DNA from: Bacteroidia bacterium
GTDB taxonomy: Bacteria > Bacteroidota > Bacteroidia > SpSt-205
Reading direction: 5' to 3'
Length of the DNA stretch: 18,918 nucleotides
NCBI GenBank assembly: GCA_025060275.1
Contig: JANXCJ010000024.1
Location: forward strand, 1-18,918
Both the position numbers and the translations under genes were made by a program. This document shows positions 1-7,143 of the stretch, piece by piece; the stretch's first letter is position 1; the number at the start of each line of letters is the position of its first letter. The notes beneath the pieces are model-generated. The model made no database searches, was not told the origin of the DNA, and saw nothing but the letters and a program-made list of their open reading frames with translations.

Positions 1-1643
1 TCCCTGTCATTTTATTGGGACTGGCATGTCTCTGGACAGTAGGGATCATAGGAATATACGGCTTTAAGATAACCCTCTTGACTGCCCTCCTCCCACCTGT
101 GATAATTATTCTGGGTATTCCCCCAAGCATTTATATGCTATCTGAGTATCATCGTCTCTATGTGGTGAAGGGAGATAAGGTTTTAGCGATTCGGGAAATG
201 CTCAGGCAGTTAGGTGTGGTGACCTTTATGATTCATGCAAATACAGCTTTTGGCTTCCTTACACTATATCTCACGAATGTCGTTCCCCTTCAGGAGTTTG
301 GCTTGGTAGCTTTTTGGGGGACTATTGCTACCTACTTCCTCACCGTGCTTCTTCTACCTTCTTTCTTCATGATCCTACCTGAGCCTAAAGAGAGGCACCT
401 GCGGCATTTGACAAACCGATGGATTGTAAAAACAGTGCAGTGGATAGCGAATGTGCTGGAGAAGCGAAAAAAATGGGTATATGCCCTAACGATAGCTCTA
501 TTTGGCATAGCCATAGGAGGCATATGGCGTCTGAAGGCTGTTTCTTACATGGCGGATGACCTTCCCTCTGATGCACAGGTGATACGCGACCAGGCTTTTT
601 TTGAGTCCCTCTATGGGGGTAGTATGCCTTTTGAGATAGTAATCTCTACGGCTCAGCCCCAGGAGCTTCGTCGTCTCCGCCTCCTGAAGGCTTTGTCTAA
701 CTTGCAGGATAGCCTAGCACGATATCCTGAACTCTCCCGAAGCCTTAGCATCGCAGATTTTCTCAAAGCTAGTCGGCAAGCCTTCTGGGGTGGAAGTCCC
801 AAGGCTTATGGACTACCACAGCCTGAGGAGCTGCCCACACTCCTGCGAGCTCTTCGTCAGGAGGCTGCACCTGCGATATTGCATGCCCTGGTAGATTCCT
901 CTTACCAGCGCACACGCATTACGGCTTTTATGCGTGACATAGGTTCTGTGGGGATGGCGGCGCTCTTAGAGCGTGTGCGGAGGGCTATCCATGCTACTTT
1001 TGGGGAGGATGCAAAAAAAGTACACATTACAGGTACCACTCTTATTTTCCTCAAGGCAATTGACTACCTAATAGACAATTTGGTTTGGAGTCTCATAGCG
1101 ACTTTTCTCCTAGTAGCCTTTCAAATGTTTCTCCTATACGGCTCAATTCGTATTATGTTTATCAGCATGGGAGTCAATTTATTACCTCTTTTTTTAGTAG
1201 CGGGTTTCATGGGTTACATAGGCATGCCCATAAAGCCCTCTACTGCTCTGATATACGAGATAGCTTTTGGAATTGTGGTAGACAGTGCTATTCATTTTCT
1301 TAGTTCCTATCAGTGGTATTATCGGGGGCATCCTACTCCTATGCGGGCAGCGATTATGAGTGTGCATCATACGGGAGCGCTAATTGCATATGTGTCCTTT
1401 GTGTTACTAGTTGGTTTTGGTATTTTCATATTTTCCTCTTTTGGGGGTACGAGGGCACTGGGTATCCTCACGGCTCTATCCCTAGGGATAGGCTTCTTCT
1501 CTAATATTTTTCTTCTACCTGCCCTTTTGATTAGTTTTCAGCAAGCAGATAGAGGCAGGATAGGCAAGCTCATCCAGCAGATGCGAAGTCGTGTGTCAGG
1601 GGTGTCGGTGCTGCGGGAGCATAAGGAAGAGGGTAAGCCCTGA
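1..1643 (+). CDS. RND/MMPL-family exporter, 3' part (5' end outside window)
   Basis: The reading frame is open from base 3, so the true start lies to the left; a TTG at 15 is not a credible start. What remains is about 547 residues: the end of the first membrane bundle (hydrophobic segments up to about base 380), an extracytoplasmic domain (about 530-1050), and a second membrane bundle (about 1080-1540). This two-fold arrangement is that of RND superfamily permeases of the MMPL/HpnN type, which move lipids, drugs or other hydrophobic molecules using the proton gradient. The second bundle keeps the family aspartate in FGIVVDSAIHFL; the matching site in the first bundle reads GIPPSIYMLSEYH and has no aspartate. 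The C-terminus is a basic tail. The last 74 bases overlap the 3' end of glyA on the other strand. The substrate cannot be told from sequence. Confidence 0.82.
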   Translation, partial: PVILLGLACLWTVGIIGIYGFKITLLTALLPPVIIILGIPPSIYMLSEYHRLYVVKGDKVLAIREMLRQLGVVTFMIHANTAFGFLTLYLTNVVPLQEFGLVAFWGTIATYFLTVLLLPSFFMILPEPKERHLRHLTNRWIVKTVQWIANVLEKRKKWVYALTIALFGIAIGGIWRLKAVSYMADDLPSDAQVIRDQAFFESLYGGSMPFEIVISTAQPQELRRLRLLKALSNLQDSLARYPELSRSLSIADFLKASRQAFWGGSPKAYGLPQPEELPTLLRALRQEAAPAILHALVDSSYQRTRITAFMRDIGSVGMAALLERVRRAIHATFGEDAKKVHITGTTLIFLKAIDYLIDNLVWSLIATFLLVAFQMFLLYGSIRIMFISMGVNLLPLFLVAGFMGYIGMPIKPSTALIYEIAFGIVVDSAIHFLSSYQWYYRGHPTPMRAAIMSVHHTGALIAYVSFVLLVGFGIFIFSSFGGTRALGILTALSLGIGFFSNIFLLPALLISFQQADRGRIGKLIQQMRSRVSGVSVLREHKEEGKP

Positions 1644-2883
1644 GATATTCCCGAATGGTATCTTTTAGTCGCTTTAGATGTGTCTCATCACTAGCACTGG
1701 TCAAAGCCTCATCAATCCATGCCGCTATCTGCCGCATATCTGATTCATTCATGCCCCTTGTGGTAAGGGCAGGTGTTCCCAAGCGTATTCCGCTTGCTAT
1801 AAGGGGAGGTTGTGGATCATAAGGGATGAGGTTTTTATTCACTGTGATACCAGCTTTTTCAAGTACCTTCTCTGCTTCTCGTCCTGTAATGTTTTTGTTC
1901 CTCAAGTCTACAAGTACAATATGATTATCTGTCCCTCCTGTGAGAATGGTATATCCTCGCTCTTTTAGACTGTCTGCGAGGGCTTGGGCATTTCGGATAA
2001 CCTGTCGGCTATATTCTCGGAAAGCTGGTTGTAAAGCTTCACCGAAAGCCACAGCCTTAGCTGCAATGACATGCATGTGAGGTCCTCCCTGTACGCCCGG
2101 AAAGACAGCTGTATCTAATAGAGCACTCATTTTCTTGGGTGTGCCTTTTGGAGTGAGCTCTCCAAAGGGGTTATCAAAGTCTTTGCCCATCATGATAATA
2201 CCTCCTCTGGGACCTCGCAATGTTTTATGGGTGGTACTCGTAACAATATGGCAATGAGGCAACGGATTATTTAGAAGTCCTGCGGCAATCAGTCCAGCAG
2301 GGTGGGCAATATCTGCTACAAGTATTGCTCCTACTTCATCAGCGATACTGCGGAGAGCTGTCCAATCCCAGTCCCGGGGATAGCTGCTTGCTCCTGCCAT
2401 TAGGACGGCCGGTCGGAACTCACGAGCTTTTTCATGAATTTGATCATAGTCTAATAAATAGGTATCAGAGCGTACCCCATAATGCCTCACGTTGTAAAGG
2501 CGTCCAGAGGAGTTAAGAGGGCTACCGTGGGTAAGGTGCCCTCCATGAGCTAACTCAAAACTGAGTATTTTCTGCCCTGGCTTGAGTAGAGCTAAAAGGA
2601 CAGCTTCATTGGCTTGGGCGCCTGAATGGGGTTGAACATTCACCCATTCTGCTCCGAAGAGCGTCTTCAGGCGCTCTTGAGCAATTCGCTCTACTTCGTC
2701 CACATACTCACAGCCCCCATAGTAACGGCGTCCTGGAAGGCCTTCAGCATATTTGTTTGTAAGTACGGACCCTAAGGCCGCAAGTACAGCAGGGCTTGCA
2801 TAATTTTCGGAGGCAATCAGCTCTAAGCCTTCTTCTTGCCGTCGGCGCTCTGCCTCTATCCAGCCGAAGATAGGGTCTATCAT
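1570..2883 (-). CDS. glyA: Serine hydroxymethyltransferase
   Basis: This PLP enzyme converts serine and tetrahydrofolate to glycine and 5,10-methylene-tetrahydrofolate, the main cytoplasmic source of one-carbon units. The 437 residues cover the full family length. Visible motifs are ELIASENYAS (residues 21-30), the cofactor-region HSGAQAN (86-92), the DIAHPAGL aspartate stretch (191-198), and the Schiff-base lysine Lys220 in STTHKTLRGPRGG. The ATG at 2883 has no Shine-Dalgarno sequence, but TAACTTTG sits four bases upstream, suggesting a leaderless transcript separate from the DUF4349 gene only 16 bases away. The C-terminus overlaps the convergent exporter gene by 74 bases. Confidence 0.97.
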   Translation of the reverse strand: MIDPIFGWIEAERRRQEEGLELIASENYASPAVLAALGSVLTNKYAEGLPGRRYYGGCEYVDEVERIAQERLKTLFGAEWVNVQPHSGAQANEAVLLALLKPGQKILSFELAHGGHLTHGSPLNSSGRLYNVRHYGVRSDTYLLDYDQIHEKAREFRPAVLMAGASSYPRDWDWTALRSIADEVGAILVADIAHPAGLIAAGLLNNPLPHCHIVTSTTHKTLRGPRGGIIMMGKDFDNPFGELTPKGTPKKMSALLDTAVFPGVQGGPHMHVIAAKAVAFGEALQPAFREYSRQVIRNAQALADSLKERGYTILTGGTDNHIVLVDLRNKNITGREAEKVLEKAGITVNKNLIPYDPQPPLIASGIRLGTPALTTRGMNESDMRQIAAWIDEALTSASDETHLKRLKDTIREYLRAYPLPYAPAAPTPLTHDFASAG

Positions 2884-2887
2884 AGGA

Positions 2888-2895
2888 CAAAGTTA
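2888..2895 (-). promoter_or_regulatory. -7 element (TAACTTTG) of glyA
   Basis: Read on the minus strand this is an exact match to the Bacteroidota -7 consensus TAnnTTTG. It ends four bases before the glyA ATG. No TTG is found 19 bases upstream, so the -33 half is weak or absent. A transcript from here would begin at about the start codon. Confidence 0.5.
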
Positions 2896-2899
2896 AAGT

Positions 2900-3658
2900 T
2901 TAGGCTTTTGGTGGAGGGCTTTGCTTTTTTCTCCGGCTTAACCACCTCAAAAAAACTATCAAGAATAAAATGATTAGCCATACCCACCATAAATAGGCTA
3001 TTATAAAGGTGAAATATACAAGCCCTTCCCAGCCAGACGCTAAACTTCGTAAAAGCTGGTCCCAGTATGAGCCCCCTTGATTGTACTCTACATACCTGCG
3101 ATTTTGCAGATAAATCTCAATCTCAACCATTTCCGTGGAGTGCTGCTTAGCCTTAAGAGCAGATTGTAGCTCGTCTCTCTCCTGCAAGGCTTGTTGAAGA
3201 GACTTTTCTACTTCCAGTATCTCTTTGGGTGTGTGAGCTTGTTGGAGTAGTGCCTGGAGCCGCTGAATTGCTGCATCTTTTGCTTTAAGCTTTGCCTCTA
3301 AGTCAGCGTACTCTTGTGTAATATCCGCAAGGAAAGTCCTTTCACTCCTCACTTTTCCTAAGCTCCGTACTTTTTCTACGAAGTAGGAAGCCTTAGTCAC
3401 TGGGAGAAGCACAGAATATGAGCAACTGCGCTCATCTTCCTTTGTCTTGCTGTGTATGTTCCCTCCGAGAGCTTGTACCCATTTTTCTACTGAGTCAATA
3501 GCCTCCTGCCAGTGGTGTGGGATTATCTCTAAGTACATGCTTAATTTCTTCTTGCTTCCTTCTGGCCCTGGTGTAGGTGTGTATGTGCTGTTTCCCCCAC
3601 CGTTACAAGCAGTGAGCCACATAAGGCCCATGCAAACTACAGGGGATAGTCTGTGCAT
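2900..3658 (-). CDS. DUF4349-family lipoprotein
   Basis: A predicted lipoprotein of 252 residues from the ATG at 3658; a TTG two codons further upstream is possible but less likely. The N-terminus is a signal peptide ending in the lipobox LTAC (Cys18). A globular region follows, then ITQEYADLEAKLK, a long Leu/Glu/Lys-rich coiled coil (roughly residues 115-165), one strong membrane segment (about 207-235), and a basic tail RRKKQSPPPKA. This order (lipobox, alpha/beta domain, coiled coil, C-terminal membrane helix) is that of DUF4349 proteins. Their biochemical role is unknown; an envelope role is an inference from topology. It lies 16 bases upstream of glyA and is divergent from the beta-helix lipoprotein gene. 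Confidence 0.8.
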   Translation of the reverse strand: MHRLSPVVCMGLMWLTACNGGGNSTYTPTPGPEGSKKKLSMYLEIIPHHWQEAIDSVEKWVQALGGNIHSKTKEDERSCSYSVLLPVTKASYFVEKVRSLGKVRSERTFLADITQEYADLEAKLKAKDAAIQRLQALLQQAHTPKEILEVEKSLQQALQERDELQSALKAKQHSTEMVEIEIYLQNRRYVEYNQGGSYWDQLLRSLASGWEGLVYFTFIIAYLWWVWLIILFLIVFLRWLSRRKKQSPPPKA

Positions 3659-3661
3659 ATT

Positions 3662-3669
3662 CAAATGTA
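3662..3669 (-). promoter_or_regulatory. -7 element (TACATTTG) of the DUF4349 gene
   Basis: On the minus strand the sequence is an exact TAnnTTTG, ending three bases before the ATG at 3658. Exactly 19 bases further upstream is CTG (3689-3691), one change from the TTG expected for the -33 half. A transcript would have essentially no leader. Confidence 0.5.
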
Positions 3670-3748
3670 AGAGTTCATGCTAAGTAGGCAGAAGTGACAC
3701 TTAACAATAATTAAACTGCAGGAAAACATGTAGTTTACGCAGGCAAAT

Positions 3749-3756
3749 TTCCTTTG
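3749..3756 (+). promoter_or_regulatory. Possible -7 element (TTCCTTTG) of the beta-helix lipoprotein gene
   Basis: One mismatch to TAnnTTTG, ending seven bases before the ATG at 3764. It is in the same place relative to the start codon as the exact matches before other genes here, which is the main reason to list it. No good -33 TTG is seen at the expected spacing. Confidence 0.3.
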
Positions 3757-3763
3757 GGGCGGT

Positions 3764-5161
3764 ATGAAAAAGGTAGGGTTTTTAGCAGTAGTACTTTTAG
3801 CAGTGAGTTTCACTGCATGTAAGAAGAAAGAAAAGGATGAACCGCAGGCTCCTGCGCCTGACCAGTCTTTGGTCGTACTGGAAGGCGAGCTTACCTCTGA
3901 GCGGACCCTGGATGCCAATCGCAAGTATCTCATAAAGGGTCAGTTTATCGTCCGTCAAGGGGGTATTTTGCGCATACCTGCGGGTACTATTCTTTTCGGC
4001 GATAGGGCTACGAAAGGTACCCTTATTGTGGATAAGGGGGGCAAAATCTTCGCTGAGGGTACAGCCGAGAAGCCTATAATCTTCACCTCAAAATTTGGTC
4101 CTGGCGAGCGAGATAGGGGAGACTGGGGAGGTGTGATTATCTTAGGAAATGCCCCAGTGAATGGAACCAACCTTACCATAGAAGGGATAACACCCCCTAT
4201 TACTTATGGAGGTAATAATCCGGATGAGAGTTCTGGGGTTTTACGCTATGTGAGGATTGAGTTTGCGGGTGTAGCTCTCACGCCGAATAATGAGGTAAAT
4301 AGCCTTACCATGGGAGGTGTGGGACGTGGCACAACGATAGAGCATGTGCAAGTTTCATATGGGGGAGATGATGGCTTTGAATGGTTTGGTGGGACAGTAG
4401 ATGGAAAGTACTTAGTTTCTTATGGTACGTGGGATGATGATTTTGATGGAGATTTTGGTTGGTCTGGACGCGTGCAATATGCCTTGGCTATTCGGGACCC
4501 TTTTGGGGCTGACCAGTCTGGCTCTAATGGCTTTGAGATGGATAATGATCCCGCTGGCTCAGCTAATCAACCTCTCACTGCACCTGTATTTTCTAATGTG
4601 ACGATTTTGGGCCCTATTCATCGCAGAGGTGGCTCACGCAGTGGGAATTATCAAAATACGCTTCACTTACGCAGGAATGCTGCGGTTTCTATCTTTAATT
4701 CCATAATAGGTGGTTTTCCTACGGGCCTTCGCATAGATGGAGGGGCGGGAAGCACAGCCGAACATTATCGTCAAGGTCGAGCTTTTCTTGCGCACAATGT
4801 TCTCCTGATTGACTCAGGAAATGTAAGCAATCGTTTTGCTGGTGGTCAGGGAAATATTCCTGATAGCACAGCCTCTATTTGGGCAGCGCCTGGTAATAAC
4901 CTTACAATAGTAGATACTAACCTCGCTATCTTAGGGGGCTATTCTACCTCTAATCTTATGCCTTTCTGGTCCTTTATTCAGGGGCAGGCTAATCCCAACC
5001 TCACCCTTCCCAGTGGCTCCCCCTTTGCTACAGGAGCTGACTTTGGAAATTCTAAGCTGGATAACTTCTTTGAGCGTGTGGCTTTCCGAGGAGCCCTAGC
5101 ACCAGATAGGGACTGGACAGATAGATGGACCCACTTTGATCCACAGAATGCTCAATATTAA
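3764..5161 (+). CDS. Surface-type lipoprotein with right-handed beta-helix fold
   Basis: A 465-residue predicted lipoprotein. The signal peptide ends in FTAC (Cys19), followed by a charged KKKEKDE stretch, then short repeated hydrophobic/glycine turns such as GGILRIPAGTILFG and GTLIVDKGGKIFAEGT, typical of parallel beta-helix proteins. Two strongly acidic conserved-looking patches stand out: GDDGFEWFGG (residues 201-210) and WDDDFDGDFGW (223-233). Proteins of this type are frequent in Bacteroidota genomes, often labelled only as hypothetical or wrongly as transporters; I know of no established function. The acidic patches could bind calcium (inference). The charged residues after the cysteine may serve as a surface-export signal (inference). 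The gene is monocistronic-looking: divergent promoter region upstream, strong terminator downstream. Confidence 0.82.
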   Translation: MKKVGFLAVVLLAVSFTACKKKEKDEPQAPAPDQSLVVLEGELTSERTLDANRKYLIKGQFIVRQGGILRIPAGTILFGDRATKGTLIVDKGGKIFAEGTAEKPIIFTSKFGPGERDRGDWGGVIILGNAPVNGTNLTIEGITPPITYGGNNPDESSGVLRYVRIEFAGVALTPNNEVNSLTMGGVGRGTTIEHVQVSYGGDDGFEWFGGTVDGKYLVSYGTWDDDFDGDFGWSGRVQYALAIRDPFGADQSGSNGFEMDNDPAGSANQPLTAPVFSNVTILGPIHRRGGSRSGNYQNTLHLRRNAAVSIFNSIIGGFPTGLRIDGGAGSTAEHYRQGRAFLAHNVLLIDSGNVSNRFAGGQGNIPDSTASIWAAPGNNLTIVDTNLAILGGYSTSNLMPFWSFIQGQANPNLTLPSGSPFATGADFGNSKLDNFFERVAFRGALAPDRDWTDRWTHFDPQNAQY

Positions 5162-5702
5162 GCGAGTTCTCAGAGGTTATGTGAGGGGCAGGATAAAAAG
5201 CCTGCCCCTTTTTCTTTTCCAACTAGGGCTTGCTGCTAGTTGTAATTCCCATTCCTCTTCTGACCTTCCTCCTCCTGAAAGGGTACCTATGGAGCAACGG
5301 GAGGAGATGCTTAGAAAGCTTTATCCCCTCATAGCTGGAGCTCATGCGTCGCGAGACTCAATTACCTCCTACAGATGGGAATTGTGGAAAGAAATAGGTG
5401 AGACCCTTTATTTTGGGATAAGCCGTCCTTCTCGGAGCCGTTTTCGTGGTCGTAGGGAGGCGGTGCTGGGGCGGGCTATTCCTGCTGATACGGGATGGCG
5501 GTATTATGAGGAAATCTTGTGGACTTATAAACTTCCTGCGGAAACCCTCCGTTCAGTATTGGAGGGCTTACTTCTTGTGTGGCAGAGAGGTGAGAATCTT
5601 TTGAGCTATAATGAAACATACGTAGCTTTTCCTGACCCATATTCCTTCTACGATATAAAGCTTAGGCGATGGCGTCGTATAATAGCAAAAGATACCTTGT
5701 GA
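5148..5702 (+). CDS. Small lipoprotein of unknown function
   Basis: I do not recognise this protein. The frame is open from before the end of the beta-helix gene. Two starts are plausible: ATG at 5148 (184 residues, overlapping the upstream gene by 14 bases) or GTG at 5181 (173 residues). Both give a basic, hydrophobic signal peptide ending in GLAASC. From the GTG the lipid cysteine is residue 21, the more usual length. An ATG at 5289 would make a 137-residue protein with no signal. The mature part is rich in Arg, Tyr and Trp and shows no known motif. The terminator of the preceding gene (5184-5218) falls inside the signal-peptide codons, so how it is transcribed is unclear. Confidence 0.6.
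   Translation: MLNIKRVLRGYVRGRIKSLPLFLFQLGLAASCNSHSSSDLPPPERVPMEQREEMLRKLYPLIAGAHASRDSITSYRWELWKEIGETLYFGISRPSRSRFRGRREAVLGRAIPADTGWRYYEEILWTYKLPAETLRSVLEGLLLVWQRGENLLSYNETYVAFPDPYSFYDIKLRRWRRIIAKDTL
5184..5218 (+). terminator. Intrinsic terminator after the beta-helix lipoprotein gene
   Basis: A perfect 9-bp stem, AGGGGCAGG (5184-5192) with CCTGCCCCT (5201-5209), closes an eight-base A-rich loop and is followed by T4-C-T4. It begins 23 bases after the upstream stop codon. This is the clearest Rho-independent terminator in the window. It also codes, in frame, for the n-region and hydrophobic core (RGRIKSLPLFLF) of the next ORF. Confidence 0.85.
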
Positions 5703-5747
5703 AGTTTACTTGAAGGGTTTATAAGATAGCCTTACCCTGAACTCTCT

Positions 5748-5755
5748 TATCTTTG
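5748..5755 (+). promoter_or_regulatory. -7 element (TATCTTTG) heading the TPR-ribH-flippase operon
   Basis: An exact TAnnTTTG ending six bases before the ATG at 5762. No TTG lies 19 bases upstream. The element would start a nearly leaderless transcript reading through to ftsE. Confidence 0.5.
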
Positions 5756-5761
5756 TTTGGC

Positions 5762-6448
5762 ATGGCAGAGGAACAAATACCCAAGCCTGAAGTAGAAACT
5801 CCCTCCCAGGAGGGTAAGTGGTTAGCCCTATGGCATCGGCTACGTCAAAATCGCTTGGCTTCTATTGTAAGTGCCGGCCTTGTTGTGCTTGTGGTGGGGT
5901 GGATAGCTTATAGGCAGTATCTCTTCACCCAGAATGAAGAATGCCTCCGAGAAATGCGTTTTGCTGAAGCTTATTTTCGGCAGGACTCTTTTGAAAAAGC
6001 CATAAAAGGCACTGCTACTGCTCTTGGGTTTGAACAGTTGGTAAAAGAGTACGGAAGTACGGAGGCGGGTAATCTCTGTAGGCTGTACTTAGGAGCTTGT
6101 TATCTCAAAACTGGTAAATATGAGGCAGCAGTAGAAGTTCTCTCTGAGTATGAGGATGAAGACTCTTATTTGGGGGGGGTTGCCCAGGCAGCTCTTGCGG
6201 GCGCCTATGCGGAGTTGAAGAAGTTTGAAAAAGCAGCAAAGCTTTACGAGGAGGCGGCTGATATTCATCACAATAGTCAGACCAGTCCTGTTTTTCTCTT
6301 GCAAGCAGGGCAGTGTTATGAGTTGTCAAAGGACTGGGAGCGAGCTATGGAAGTATATGAAGAGCTGATAGAGAAGTATCCGACAGCGGGGGAGGTTTCC
6401 TCTGCCCAGAAGCACTTGGCTCGCCTGCGCACAGCTCATGCAAAGTGA
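5762..6448 (+). CDS. Membrane-anchored tetratricopeptide-repeat protein
   Basis: A 228-residue protein: short Pro/Glu-rich cytoplasmic N-terminus, one membrane helix (about residues 33-52), then helical repeats of TPR type (for example NLCRLYLGACYLKTGKYEAAVEVL and a C-terminal AMEVYEELIEKYPTAGE). The layout resembles YfgM-like TPR proteins, which bind partners at the membrane; the partner here is unknown. A TTG at 5753 is in frame but would place the start inside the -7 element, so the ATG at 5762 is preferred. A TPR protein directly upstream of ribH is an arrangement I associate with Bacteroidota. It overlaps ribH by 11 bases, suggesting coupled translation. Confidence 0.8.
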   Translation: MAEEQIPKPEVETPSQEGKWLALWHRLRQNRLASIVSAGLVVLVVGWIAYRQYLFTQNEECLREMRFAEAYFRQDSFEKAIKGTATALGFEQLVKEYGSTEAGNLCRLYLGACYLKTGKYEAAVEVLSEYEDEDSYLGGVAQAALAGAYAELKKFEKAAKLYEEAADIHHNSQTSPVFLLQAGQCYELSKDWERAMEVYEELIEKYPTAGEVSSAQKHLARLRTAHAK

Positions 6449-7124
6449 GCCTTTTACCTACTTGCCTCCTTCTGAGCTTGTCAAGCGTGTGCGCCTTTTT
6501 TTTGTTCGTACTGCGTGGCATGCTTCAATTATGGAAGCTATGTGGCAGGAGGCTACCCAGATTCTGCGCACGCTCTCATTCTCTCTTGAAAGGGTTCATC
6601 TTCTGGAAGGGGCTGGCGCTTTTGAGCTGGTACATTTGGCTGGTGCCATTGCGCGGCAATATACTTGGCGTTATGGCTTTTCTCAGCTCGTCTCCGTGAG
6701 AGGTCCTACACATATTCAGAGCAATCTACGCCTCCCTCCCTTTTTTCAGGGTAACTTGGATAGTCAACTTCGCTCGGAATTCCTCTTAGAGTCACCAGGG
6801 CCAATTGGTTACTTTCAGCCTTTTGAGCCTCAAGCTGAGCAAGAGCTTCCTGCTATAATCGTTCTGGGCTGTATCCTAAGGGGAGCCACAAAGCACAATG
6901 AATATCTGGCTCATGCGGTCATTGCAAACCTGGCATACCTGAACCTCCTCACGGGGATACCTATTATCCTGGGCATATTAACACCAGATACCTTACAACA
7001 AGCATGGGAGCGAGTTTCTCAGGTGAGAGAGTGGGTCCTAACAGCCTTCATGACATGGGAAGCTAGACTGAAGATATCTCACCTCAGGTCCCAGTTACTT
7101 CAATCTCCGGAAAAGAGTTCATAG
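6438..7124 (+). CDS. ribH: Lumazine synthase (RibH) with large internal insertion
   Basis: The family enzyme condenses 5-amino-6-ribitylamino-uracil with 3,4-dihydroxy-2-butanone 4-phosphate to 6,7-dimethyl-8-ribityllumazine, the step before riboflavin. Matching segments are FFVRTAWHASIM (near residues 21-32, aligned to the ring-stacking aromatic site), GAFEL (60-64), LGCILRGATKHNEYLAHAV (143-161, with the probable catalytic His153) and TGIPIILGILTPDTLQQAWERV (172-193, with the probable phosphate Arg192). The usual enzyme has about 155 residues; this has 228. About 60 extra residues (roughly 75-136) lie between GAFE and the strand leading to LGC. The Asn following the aromatic is His, and the GNKG loop after the arginine is missing. 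It may be a diverged active enzyme or a repurposed paralogue. Translation is probably coupled to the TPR gene. Confidence 0.78.
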   Translation: MQSEPFTYLPPSELVKRVRLFFVRTAWHASIMEAMWQEATQILRTLSFSLERVHLLEGAGAFELVHLAGAIARQYTWRYGFSQLVSVRGPTHIQSNLRLPPFFQGNLDSQLRSEFLLESPGPIGYFQPFEPQAEQELPAIIVLGCILRGATKHNEYLAHAVIANLAYLNLLTGIPIILGILTPDTLQQAWERVSQVREWVLTAFMTWEARLKISHLRSQLLQSPEKSS

Positions 7125-7143
7125 GTTATAAGCCCATCTTTAG

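Noticed and set aside
5723..5753. AAGATA...TATCTT inverted repeat overlapping the -7 box before the TPR gene at 5762
   Set aside because: Six-base arms 19 bases apart are common by chance and no similar operator is seen at other promoters.
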